64,000 nt of DNA from positions 124,001 to 188,000 of the forward strand of contig NW_025955002.1 of NCBI RefSeq assembly GCF_022376445.1, read 5' to 3'. The position numbers and the translations under genes are program-made. Source of the stretch: Fomitopsis serialis. Its lineage: Eukaryota > Basidiomycota > Agaricomycetes > Polyporales > Fomitopsidaceae. Below, one piece after another: positions 34,602 to 45,419 of the stretch; the first letter of the stretch is position 1, and each line of letters starts with the position of its first letter. The notes under the pieces are model-generated. The model saw only the letters and a program-made list of their open reading frames with translations. It searched no databases and was not told where the DNA came from.

Positions 34602-36898
34602 TCACGGCAGCGCTAGCCAGAGGTCGAGCAGCTTGGGGAAGTTCGGCGTGCCCAGGCCGGTGACGGGGTCCCAGCCTGGCTGCGCAGAGAAGCCGTCCGT
34701 ACCACAGCCGGGGTTGTTGCCCGCGGTGATGTCGTTGAACGCGCCAGTGAAGTTGGAGCTGTAGATCTACACAAGGGGTGGTCAGCATTGAATAATGCAG
34801 TGGGGTCGCCAAGACTTGCCGTAGGGTTGATGAACCCGATGGGGCTCTTTCCGACGGCGAGTCGGGCGTCGTTCACGCCGGAGAGGATGGCGGCTGCGAC
34901 AGGGGCCGACGCGGAGGTACCCGCGACGAGCTGCGTGCGCCCGTTCGATACGACGGAGTAGTTCAGTCTGCACCGGGTGTCAGCTGATTGCACGCGAGCA
35001 CACGCGAGACGTACCCGTTGAGGGCGATGTCGGGGAACGCGCGCGAGATGCCTGACGAGTTGTACACGTCCGGGGCGTACGCCGGAGGGTACGTGTCCAG
35101 GAAGTTCTGCACCGCGCCCGCCTGCCACTCGGGGAGCCCGAACACGTTCGAGAAGCCGCCGCCGGAGTAGATGTTCTGGTCACACGCTACCTCCGGGTCG
35201 TCCACCTGCCAGACGGTCAGTACGCATTTGTGTTCTGTGAAAGATACGCACGGTGTTGCCGGGGGATATCTGCGTCGCGCCGACGCTCGTCACGTACGGA
35301 CACGTCCCGGGGAAGCCGGGGTCGAATCGCGTGCCGGAGTAAGACTCTGCGCCGTTCGCGTCCATGCACTCGCCGTTGCCTGCGACGCCGTTGTCGCCGG
35401 AGGAGAACAGGAAGGTGACGCCCATGAGACCAAGCTGAATGTCTGTCAGTGTCATTTCAGTCGTGGACAGGATGGCCCACCTTGCCGTACTCGTAGCACT
35501 GACGCTGAATGTACGCCGAGCCGAGAAGCGCTTCGGTGTAGCCGTACGAGGTAGAGATGATGTTGGTCAGTGGAGCCGTGCCGCAGTCCTGACCTGCAGC
35601 GCGAGGTCAGCGTGAATTGCGAGCCAGCTTGGGACGCATGTACTCTTGTAGTCGGAGTCAGGGTAGATGCCATCGAACGAGCTGTTATCACCACCATCGT
35701 ACGTGCAGTACGAAGCGTCCAGGGCATCCAGGAAGTTGTTGAACGATCCGCCTGTGGTTCTGGTTAATTGGATGTGCATCGTGACAAGGGCTACGAGAAC
35801 TTGCCCTCGACAAGATCCCCAACTTGGTATAGGGTGACATTCTGCGTAGGACCTACGAGCGCCATGGCGTACTGAAGGTCAAGGTTCGCCTCTCCGTTGA
35901 TACTGAAGCCCTGGAAGCTCGTCTGCTCGTAGCCTGGGGAATGGTTAATGAAGATAAATCACACTGTATACGAAATAAAGCAGAAACGCACCGCCGTCAA
36001 CGCTCACCAGAGCCGGTCGCTGGCCGACCTGACTTGATGAATAGTTTCCAAAGAACATGTCCATGTCCGCCGGCAGATACGCTACCGGCGTGTATTCGAC
36101 TTCGGAGAATGCGTTAGTCTCCGTGCTCATGCGCAGTATGCATGCATACCAATGCCGATGCTATTCTTGTCCGTTGCAACAGGTGTGTAGTCGAACCCAT
36201 ATAGGGCACGGAGACAGTCGGGCGTAATTTGCTTGTCGCACCCAGTCAGATCCTGGTTCGTCAACGCAGAGTCAATCTCGCCAATGAGCTTCGGGGTGAC
36301 GATACCAGCGCCCGGTTGACCAATAGACTTGTCCACCGACCGCTTCCTGCCCATGTGCACATCGAAATGCAGAGTCGGCATGACCAGATCGACATGCTCT
36401 GCAACATGCTCCGGGAGATGGTACTTCTCCACGCAGGCAACGTGCTCGACGTCGCTCTCGCTGTGCTGGTAGACATGATATTCCGTACCGAGCAACAACT
36501 CTGCTTCTGCGACAGTCACATTGGCGTGGACCCAGCTACCACCCTTGCTGAGCTTCACCCGACTCGCCTCGAGACCCTCATCCTCCAGCCATTCGAGCAC
36601 GGTTTTGACGGACGCGGTAGAAGGCCTGAACGTCTCTGCGACTTTTGCAGCGTTCCAATGCTTGCCATAGCAGGTGACTCGGGGTGCGATACTTCAAAGA
36701 GGTAGTCATCGAGACTTTCGAGGTTGGGTTGCGCGAGACCAATACGGAGGGGGAGAACGACGTCCCATCTGCGCGCCTTACGGGCGTCCATCCAGACGGA
36801 GATGCATCCCGCTTCTCGTGGACAATACGGGGCGAAACGGTGGCCGTTGCGATGAGCGAAAACGTGAAGAAAACGAAGGACTGGATAAGGAATGGCAT
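34602..36898 (-). CDS. S53 sedolisin / tripeptidyl-peptidase-like protease
   Basis: Nine exons: 36150-36898, 35992-36099, 35805-35933, 35644-35751, 35481-35593, 35252-35434, 35015-35205, 34820-34967 and 34602-34766. A signal peptide (MPFLIQSFVFFTFSLIATAT) leads a pro-domain. The catalytic domain shows the family Glu and Asp in NGEANLDLQYA, the oxyanion Asp in SSGDNGV and the Ser in AGTSASAP. The C-terminal Ca-site region is DITAGNNPGCG. Secreted acid proteases of this type remove tripeptides from protein N-termini. The pro-domain carries two single-base losses, near 36755 and 36680; adding both back makes the exon sum divisible by three (632 codons). Introns 35752-35804 and 34767-34819 use GC-AG sites. 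Whether the frame breaks are real decides if the gene works. Confidence 0.85.
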
Positions 36899-37456
36899 CG
36901 TCGTTGACGGCGACGAGGGAGATTCGCCTCTGCGCAGCCGGGCGACTGCTTGCCGACTTCTTATGGCGTCCGTCCTCGAGGCTTGGCTCATATTGTACTT
37001 CCCGGTAGATCCGTGCAAGCAGATGGGCCTCTATCAATGAAAAGCGACATCCTGATTCAGGACGTAGCTTTCGTCGGCCAAGTTTGGTCTAGCATCTGAG
37101 AAGCAGCTCGGAAGCAACTCACAAGCGTCCCACTTGCGTCCCACCGTGATCAGTGCGTCGTCCCATGGACCGTGTCTAGAAATCGCCGAGATCCATAGAC
37201 ATAATACTCAAATGCTGGGTACGACATATGGACACTGATCATGCCTGAGACGGCTGCTACGGCCGATTGGATATTAAGAGAGTTGGATGGAGTCAAGTCG
37301 CCCTACGTTCCGTCGCGACACAGGCTGCGGGTATTGTCGACACGAGGAGTTGAAGAAGACTGTTGAAGACCGCGGAACGTATTTAAACAGTGAGAACAGT
37401 CTGCAATACATATTACTAGAGCCTGGCCGCCCCTGGGAGGTGCATAAAAATCAGTA
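36899..37456. other. Promoter side of sedolisin gene
   Basis: About 560 bases with no gene. The upstream side of the sedolisin gene and the 3' side of tRNA-His meet here. Confidence 0.4.
37446..37450 (-). terminator. Pol III terminator of tRNA-His
   Basis: A run of five T on the minus strand begins six bases after the discriminator base of the tRNA. Confidence 0.75.
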
Positions 37457-37552
37457 TGTTCCCAGGGGGAGTCGAGCCCCCGTCTCCACGGTTAAGTACT
37501 TCGCTTCACCTACGACCACAACGTGATGATCTGACCACTAATCGATGGGAAC
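37457..37552 (-). tRNA. tRNA-His (GTG) with intron
   Basis: The minus strand folds as a tRNA. The acceptor arms GTTCCCA and TGGGAAC form seven pairs. The D arm reads gattagtggtcagatc. The anticodon stem is TCACG with CGTGG around TTGTGG. The T arm is GGGGG-ctcgact-CCCCC, with discriminator A. The anticodon is GTG, read from positions 34-36 of the loop. An intron of about 24 bases sits one base 3' of the anticodon, the standard eukaryotic place. The 5' end lies 35 bases from the fold-back element at 37588. Confidence 0.85.
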
Positions 37553-37587
37553 AGCAAGAAGAAAACAAGCTGTATGGGCCATGACAT

Positions 37588-37789
37588 TAGGGACGTTCAG
37601 AGTTCGCTGTCCGGGCAGCTATCCCGCCAGCTATCCCGTCCAGATTTCCGAGGCTCGACGCCGGCAAACGCCGACAGCGAGCCCAGCTGTGATCGCGCTC
37701 GCGACAGCAGAGGGCTCACTGTCGGCACGCGCGCTCGGCAACCCGTCGGAACCTGAAAACAAGTGGCTCACCGAGGAAGCCCTAACCCT
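37588..37789 (+). repeat. Left inverted repeat arm, 202 bp
   Basis: I found no mismatch with the reverse complement of 38400-38601 when reading both by eye. It contains the internal duplication agctatcccgcc / agctatcccgtcc. Confidence 0.85.
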
Positions 37790-38399
37790 ACCTTACTAGA
37801 ACGCCTGGTCGGAGATCCAGGTGAGGCGATCTCGGCGAGCGGTGGCCCACATAATAAGCCAATTGAGCGAACAAACCTGTTTCTTGTAGATATGTTTGTG
37901 ATGGTCGAATAAGCTATGGAACATTGTGTGCGATATGTCGAGTCAAATCGTATTGTTTGTTCGGGGAGTGAACGCGGGCGGCTAAGCGATGTACCACGCA
38001 TGTTACGAATACCAAATACGGAATTACTGATCACATAACGTCACAGGTGAGTGACCATGCTTTATTCTGCGCACTTGGTATCGATATGTGCTGAGTCAAC
38101 AGCTGCTATATAGAATATGAGCTATGGTAGTCTCTGTAATAAAAACGGAGTAGTACTCAGCTAGCGGGGCGACTGTCACACTGGTTACGTTAGCCACACA
38201 CTCACCAAATTTAGTAGTTGTCACACGGTGATTTACTGGTTGACGAAGACAGATAGCTTATATGAGCCGAATGTCCGAAATCTTATGGTTAAGTAGGATG
38301 GTGCCCTTTCGAGCAAGTGTCTACCAGCAAAGTTCAGGACAGCTATATTCTTGCATGGCTTGTTAAATTTCTAGTAAGGTATGTAGAGCCCGAGTTACA

Positions 38400-38601
38400 A
38401 GGGTTAGGGCTTCCTCGGTGAGCCACTTGTTTTCAGGTTCCGACGGGTTGCCGAGCGCGCGTGCCGACAGTGAGCCCTCTGCTGTCGCGAGCGCGATCAC
38501 AGCTGGGCTCGCTGTCGGCGTTTGCCGGCGTCGAGCCTCGGAAATCTGGACGGGATAGCTGGCGGGATAGCTGCCCGGACAGCGAACTCTGAACGTCCCT
38601 A
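38400..38601 (-). repeat. Right inverted repeat arm, 202 bp
   Basis: Mirror copy of the left arm. Both copies give the same 50-residue open frame by chance of identity, so that frame is not evidence of a gene. Confidence 0.85.
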
Positions 38602-38900
38602 TTGACGATATTCTGACTTTCAGTGACGGGAACATAAGGTTTGGCGCACATGGCATTTCAGGCTCAGTCGGAGAATGCCGTAACTCTCCCGCCACCGCCG
38701 ACTGATCACACCCTCCATAGCGACCTCAACGTCGTCGACAACGCCCACATCAAGAGGTAAGACACAACCGAAGGTGAGTCTTTGTGTAGTTATACCCTGC
38801 ATCCATTCCTGAGGTAGCTGGGGGTGAAATACGGTGGCAGAATGGATGGATGGCATTGCTCTTGTCCGGATGTCAGATGGCTCATCCAATCCCTCCATAG

Positions 38901-39617
38901 ATGCCTTTCCAAGAATACCAGGTCGTCGGGCGTCATCTGCCGACTGAGTCGGAGCCCTCTCCCAAAATTTACCGCATGCGCATCTTCGCGCCCAACGAGG
39001 TTGTTGCAAAGTCTCGGTTCTGGTACTTCTTGAGGTACGCACTGTTCTCTATATGGCGTTACGTGGTCGTACCCATATCGCGCTCCAGTTACTAATTCTT
39101 GTGTACAGGCGTCTTGACAAGGTGAAGAAAGCCAGTGGCGAGATCATTGGCGTCAATGTTGTTAGTAGACCCTTGCAGTCGTTCAAATGGCAAGCGGAAT
39201 GGGAGCTGACCGGCGCCGCGTATGGCTGCCCCCTTAGATCCACGAAAAGAAGCCGCTGAAGGTCAAGAACTTTGGTATCTGGCTCCGCTACGACTCCCGC
39301 TCTGGCACCCACAACATGTACAAGGAGTTCCGTGAGCTTAGCCGTACCGACGCTGTCAAGTCCCTCTACCAGGACATGGCAGCGCGGCACCGTGCACGTT
39401 TCCGGTCGATTCACGTGCGTGCTGTCTCCCATCCTACACCCAGCGGCTGCCTTACCGTTGACATTAGATCCTCCGCGTCGTTGAGATTGAGAAGAGCGAC
39501 GACATCCGCCGGCCGTACATCAAGCAGCTCCTTACGCCGAGGCTCAAGTTCCCTCTTCCCCACCGTGTGGGCAAGAGCCGCTCGACCTTCGTCGCTCACC
39601 GCCCCGCGACGTTCTAA
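38901..39617 (+). CDS. RPL20: 60S ribosomal protein eL20 (L20/L18a), 170 aa
   Basis: Four exons, 38901-39034, 39109-39160, 39238-39414 and 39468-39617, with GT-AG introns of 74, 77 and 53 nt, give 170 residues. The protein is highly conserved: [12 protein letters not shown] at the start, [59 protein letters not shown] and the C-terminal HRPATF. It is a structural protein of the large ribosomal subunit. The ATG directly follows a ccatag, so an intron in the leader could end there, or a short coding first exon could exist; the usual family start is two or three residues longer. No frame break. The 1-kb inverted-repeat element ends 299 bases upstream. Confidence 0.95.
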
Positions 39618-40850
39618 GCTCGCATACTTTGGTGTGGTATGTATCTCGGCTTGGAGATCGTTAGTGGAGAAAAGTGATGGGTTGTCCTACTGGGGCGATT
39701 CCGGGACATGGCATTCGCTGTCTATCTACATGCATTATGACGATATGATTCTGGCACGCATGCCACATTGTCTTGGTCTTTGAAGCCTTCGATCACGAGG
39801 CGGTCGTGTTCTACAGCCGTCTGCCTCCCTCTGCCTCTCCACGTCATAGTGATATTTCACAAATGGAGATGAAGCGATGCCAAGCGTCGAAGTCGACTGA
39901 ATGCTCCTTCCACACTACTTGGTATAAGCTGACCACATTGAATGTTGTCGATGATGTCCTAGGTCTGGTATGTTCGTCTGCAGCCCTTCGTGCCCTCTCA
40001 GGCTCACAGAAGTTATGATGTGCTGGAATACATGTAGTGACGATGTCCGAGTGATGAGGTGTGTGCCCTCATATTGCAAACTGGTACGCTGCTTAGCGTC
40101 TAGGCGGTTGCGCCAAGAGCATGAGCAACTGTGACTTCCGCCTTCCGAGGAGCCCAACGTCTTGGGACATGCAAATCGCCGTTATCGTCGGTAAGCAAGA
40201 TATTCATTGTGTTCATCTCCGCGCTCATTTGCGACCGCCCTCTCCCACTCAGAGGTCGCGACTGAAGTCTGCCTATGGGAGACTATCCTTGTGTAGACTG
40301 TGTTGTACACCACCATTCTTGTACGCACCCAGGGTCTAGTTCGTCGTACTTTGATTGTTCATATCACCGCTTGCTCAGTAGCTGTGACTTGTTCAGATCG
40401 TTCGCAGCGGGAGAAGATCACACGGCACCTCGAATTAGCAACCGCCCGCGGACAAGTCGGTTCGCGCCTTCAATTCAATCTCATAGCCTGTCATTCAATC
40501 CGCAGGACTATCTCACGTAATGGGTGGACCACATGCTTAGTCTCGCGTGTGTGCACGGTCGATCCGGCGTGTATTCCACGTGTACAGAGCCGCCGATATA
40601 TATTAACGGGTCCGTGTTCGCTCGCTGTAGCGATTCCTGCCCACAACTTCCACCTTGCACTCGCACTCCATCAGGTTGCCGGGCCACGGTTGTCACCAGT
40701 ATGTCTAAGGCCACCATTGCTCGCATCCCCAATGATGCGGGGCATTTGCAGGTTGGTCTTCGAACGTAGTGCATGTGGACATCTGATCATATTGAGATCT
40801 GGACAGGATTCAGCCGTGAAAACTAGGAAGCGCGTATTCAAAGTGTTCCG
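39618..40850. other. No recognisable gene
   Basis: Short frames only. The 204-codon frame 40300-40914 has no motif. Composition is ordinary until 40850, where CpG dinucleotides abruptly vanish. Confidence 0.4.
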
Positions 40851-42905
40851 GGCCCTGTTCAAGGTGAAGTTTCCATGTTCTGGATGTCACAGTTTGGTAT
40901 TAACAATGCATTGAAAAAGATACATACACTGTGAAGTATACACTCAGCCATTGATGAGCCTACTCACTAATCAGTTTGCTGCAGTAGCATTGCCATGGCA
41001 ATGCCTCAAGAGCTTGTGGACTATATCATTGACTTTCTCTGGGATGAACCTGTGCAGTTGGCCAGATGCTGCCTAGTGAGCCATGCCTTCTACTCTGCTG
41101 CAAAGTACCACATCCCCAGAGAGGTGGTTGTACAGAATGCAACCATCCTTGGTGCATTTGTACACATACTTGTGTCTAAGGAGAACAAAAGATATTGTCA
41201 AAGTGTAGAAACACTGAGCATCTTTGAGCATCCTGCAAGGCCCTTTGTGCACACCTTCCCCATCCGTGTTAGGGGCTATTCTATGGCCAGTTTGCAATTG
41301 CTGAGATTTCATGGCCTAGCCTGGAAGTTGGTTCAGCCTCATGTACAATTTTTCAGGCTTTTGTCCTACTTCACATCTGTATTGGAGCTGTCCCTCACAG
41401 AATGTCACTTTCAGAGAGTTGAGCTAGTTCTGAGGATGATTGATGCATTGCCCCATCTTGAGAGACTGAAGATGACATGTGTCACATTTGCAAGTCCACA
41501 TAAAGCAGCTATGCCATGTGCAAGTTCATTGTCCAAAAGCCTAAGCCTCAAAAACATTGCCATAGTGGGATGTTATGGCAATGGATCTTCTGTGAGGCCC
41601 TTTGACCCTAACCTTTATCAAGGCATACTGGGCATATATATTGCATATCCAAACATTGAGAAGATAAAGATTGACTTGACCTATTTCCTCTCATATGTTC
41701 AGTTCATGCAGTTTGTATCTACCTGCCACTTTGCACAAGAGGTCCATATCATTGGTGAACCCAATTGGGGTCATGCGGACACAGTCAACTCAGTTGACAT
41801 ACTGCCAATCATACTGGCCACAGGTAGCACAGCACCTGCACATGTCAGGATTGAAGAAAGTTCATGTGCATGCATATCACAATTACTGGACTTGGCAAGC
41901 CTGTATTGCCAATTTCAAAATGTGTACATTGAACTCAAAGAGAATCCATCTGAAGAGTTCCAGCTACAGCTCTTCAACACATTGCAGACATCTGGCCCTC
42001 CACAAACCTATTTGGCATGGAGCTCACTGGAGCATGCAAGTGAGTATATTTGTATTTCAATTGACCAAAAGAGAACTGATTGATTTTAGATTATCTCTTC
42101 CCTGATGTGGTTGCCAACATGACAAAGAAATCCTTGTTTGCTTTGTTTGCAGAGGTCCCACTGAGCCAACATTGCATCCAACAAGCCCTGATGTCAATTT
42201 TGCCCTACACTCCAAGGTCATGGGTCAATGATTTCCATATTACATTCAGCCTACAAACTCCCATTGGCTCCCTTGAAAGCCTGGATACACTGGTGGAAGA
42301 GCATGCCTCTGTCAATGTGCTCCATGCAATGCTTTGGCAACATCCATTCTGCATCCAGTCAGTAGATGTGCACATTACATTTGGGTTCACAGAGACAACA
42401 CCAGCTCTCCATAATGATAGTATTGTAGCTGCTATGTCTGCACTTGTCACATCTTTTGTGATACTCCTTTTCAGACCATGGATAAGGAAGGGCATCTTGA
42501 CACTTAGATTTCCTGATGGTTCTGAGATGATACCAGGAACCTATTCAATATGATTCTCTTGTATAACTTTGACAAAGTAATGTTTGGTGATTACAGACTA
42601 GATAGAACTTGGTTCCAGATGTACATACATGGTTTGAGTGAAGTATCATATCTAATTCTCACCATGGTCTAGCTTTTCACTTGTCCAAGGAAGGTGTGCA
42701 TATTGATTACTTTTGAAGAAAGCAACTTGTGATACTTGAACTTGGCCTTTACCACCACATTGAACTGTAGCACAGCAATCCACCTTGTAGATCCTATAGC
42801 ATTGAAACATTATGACTATCAATACACTTAAGCTAGATACACTCTACATGATGCCACAATGTCCTTTGTCCCAGGTCAAAAGTCAAACCCCACTGATAGG
42901 GCCCC
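40851..42905. other. CpG-depleted block
   Basis: In these 2,055 bases I count only two CG dinucleotides, at 41265 and 41776. The preceding CG is at 40849 and the next at 42906, after which CG is frequent again. TG and CA are abundant, as expected from deamination of methylated CpG. The block contains the whole F-box gene plus about 140 bases upstream and 350 downstream. Confidence 0.9.
40995..42553 (+). CDS. F-box-like protein, 502 aa
   Basis: Two exons, 40995-42039 and 42090-42553, joined over a 50-nt GT-AG intron, give 502 residues without a break. The N-terminus (PQELVDYIIDFLWDEPVQL, then CCLVSHAFYSAAKYHI) has the F-box pattern common in Agaricomycete F-box/LRR-like families; the remainder shows spaced hydrophobic repeats without a clear signature. 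F-box proteins link substrates to SCF ubiquitin ligases. The first ATG of the frame is used; a second, six bases on, would serve as well. Codons avoid CG almost entirely, unlike every neighbour, so the gene has a different methylation history or a different origin. An intact frame through such base change suggests selection. Confidence 0.75.
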
Positions 42906-42910
42906 CGCTG

Positions 42911-44756
42911 CTACACCTCGCCATTATCCGTATTGCGAACTCGCGGGGCCATCTCTATGTCTTCTGGCTGGTCCAGCACGTCGTCCGGCACCATCGCCTC
43001 TTCGTCGTCTCGACGGTCATGGAAGGAAAAATCCCTGGGTATCGGCACCGAAACGATGTCACCGTCATGCATGACTATCCGCGACGTGAATAGCAGTGTC
43101 GTCGAGGTTTCGCTACTGCCAGTGGATCCGGCGTTGGTGATAGTCGGGGTCGAGCGTATGCCGGCGCTCTCATGCAGGTTGAGCATGAGGCGCGACATCA
43201 TCGTCACGGAGACGCTGGACTCGAAGTTTGAGGGCACGCTGAGGTGATTAGGACGCTGGACGTACCTGCTGGCGAAGGTTGAGAGGACACCCCTTAGTAG
43301 CGGCTAGGTATATATCAGAACGCCGCCGATCGGCCTTCACGAATAGTATTTTTACCTGCAGCAACTGGAAAATGGTTAGCAAGCGCGGGTTGCATCGAAA
43401 GGGGGGCAGTCTCACGTAGAACGTCAAGGTGTTTGCCAAGTTGACGGATGCCATTACGCTGCGATTAAATGAACGTTGGTCCGGGCTGTCACTCTGGGAA
43501 AGCTCGTCCTCACGCGAAGTACATGGCGCCTGGACTCGAGTCAGTGAGAGCCGGCGTGCAATTACGTAGAAGTCTACGTACCATCCCGCGATATGAGTGA
43601 GAGGAGGTCGAGCTTATCGGTCCGTGACGAGTGGAGCAGGCGTGTCTTCCACGTCTTGTACATTGTCAACGAGAAGATCATGAGGTCGAACACGAAGAGG
43701 GATTCCCATGCGACTGCAATACCTGTAAAAAAAAAAACAGGTAATCAGAATGGACTTGACGCACGACGACGCAGGGAACTTGACGCACGGATAGCGCTTC
43801 AGATGTCATAGTACCGGCGATGATCATACATGTGAGCACGCGGAGAAAGCATTGAAGGCAATATCACATACGTTTTCCGGGCGGCAGCTGTGTGACAGCC
43901 TCCGCTCAGCGAAATGCTCTCGCGCTGTCCGTTTACAGCGTACTGTGACAACGGAACGGTCAATGGTCAGTATATATGCGCGCCACGCATCAGGAACATC
44001 TACACACAATGGCAAGACCAGCGAGGGAAAGGCCAACGGCGACGATTGATCCGGTGACGTATTTGTTTCGGTTGTAAAGAGCGGACGTCCTCAGAGTCAG
44101 TATGACTGTGTCCAGAGTGAGACTGAAACCATTGGATTGCATCGAACTGAAGGACTCACGGCCGACGACTACCTGGGCGACGATTAACAGAGCCTGTCTG
44201 TAGAACGCGTACTGACTGCAGCTGCAGTAAACCGTTCAGCCGTGCCATGCAGCAATGTCAATTGTCGAACCTCTACAATGTGGAACATCATTAGCGCGAG
44301 CGAGAAGAAGAAATTTGGGCATACTCACGTGAGTTGTTTTGAATGCGTAAAAATTGCCGACGTTGACGGCGATATCCTGGAAAACATGAGTGGGAGTGGA
44401 CGCGATCGGGACTAGCAGGCTTACACCGAGGAAACTAAGGTAACGGTTCAACAAAAACATGTAGTTTCTTCGCGTGCCAGTGGGGTGCTTCCATATTCGT
44501 GAGTACTCGGCTCCGAACGTCAAGGCGTAGTCGTAATAGAAAATGGCTGACGGACAGCACAGACGCCAATGTCAGTGTTCTGTGATCAACGGAGGAGAGG
44601 TATGATGTACTTATGCCAACAAGGTGTAGGTAATTGTGGAGGAAGCTGCGAGTAGGAGCACGTCAGCCATCGGTCAAACAGTTACCGCGGAACACGAGGC
44701 ATGACAGACACTTGGTAGCGTTCCGCATCTGGGTTGTCGGGGTATACATTGCTCAT
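42911..44756 (-). CDS. DUF6533 seven-segment membrane protein
   Basis: The minus strand carries the DUF6533 signature YYDYALTFGAEYSRIWKH, then FLLNRYLSFLG. It continues through exons with LIVAQVVVG, NRNKYVTGSIVAVGLSLAGL, VAWESLFVFDLMIFSLTMYK and VMASVNLANTLTFY. The final large exon includes SVSVTMMSRLMLNLHE and a polar tail ending DNGEV at 42911. About eight short introns separate the parts. The family is a basidiomycete-specific membrane protein group of unknown role. The last exons before the tail are very small (one may be nine bases, TTGCTGCAG), so their exact limits are uncertain. The start at 44756 (MSNVYPDNPDAERYQV) is my best guess; the second intron donor could not be placed cleanly. 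Confidence 0.7.
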
Positions 44757-45419
44757 CGTCAGGACGGTCAGCCAAGCCTCCTAGATGGCGGTTCGAGCCA
44801 GGAAGAGCTAGACAACATATGGTGTGGACGCGAGTGAGAGCGAAGAGGCACGGACATGACAAGGCTTCCTTATAGCGGCGTAAAACGAGGCTCGCCCTGG
44901 CTCGTCTGAGATCGAACGCGCGATCGGCTGCTGTAGTACAGCTGACATACTCAGCTTGATTGCATCATCTTACCGGGCCTATCGCAGGTGGGGAACCTTA
45001 TGAGGACCAAGGCACAACACTGGACGAACGCAACGAGTCAGCGCCACAGTAGGCTACGCGTGATGCGCATTGGCTCAGGCGCTTCCGTGCCGCGGACTGT
45101 CTCGCAGGCTGACATTTCGATGCCGCGCGCAACCATCTACTACGTGACACCAACGTCGCACAAGCGAACACAATATCCCGCCCATCACCCTGTCGTCGAA
45201 GAATATGATATGAGAGTCGTCGTCGACCGGTCTGCTTGACGACATTGACACTGGCTGGTATTCTCGGGGTACAAAAGAATCCATGAATACCGCCGCGCCG
45301 GATCATCCTCGCGTTCCAGGGCAACTGCAAGGCCAGAACGGCGAACAAGCTTTGTGCCTAGCAGGTCAAAAACTACCTTTGGTCAGACCGGAGTTAGTTG
45401 TCTGGAATGCCGACCGCGC
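44757..45419. other. No recognisable gene
   Basis: Short frames only; promoter side of the DUF6533 gene. Confidence 0.4.

Larger units (their letters stand above)
37588..38601. mobile_element. 1-kb fold-back / MITE-like element
   Basis: Two 202-bp inverted repeats (37588-37789 and 38400-38601) bound 610 bases of AT-richer, non-coding DNA. The outer ends read TA-GGGACGTTCAGAG and its complement, so a TA target duplication, as for Tc1/mariner-type elements, is possible. I find no transposase frame inside. Beyond the inner ends the match resumes for 12 bases (accttactagaa, 37790-37801 and 38369-38380), with a 19-base insertion on the right side. The element sits between tRNA-His and the eL20 gene, whose start codon is 300 bases away. 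Confidence 0.8.

Noticed and set aside
37781..37789. Telomere-like ccctaaccct at the inner ends of the inverted repeats
   Set aside because: Less than two repeat units and present inside both arms, so it is part of the element; no longer tract to support a telomeric origin.
44789..44805. ggttcgagcc B-box-like sequence
   Set aside because: No cloverleaf forms, and it lies upstream of the DUF6533 gene.
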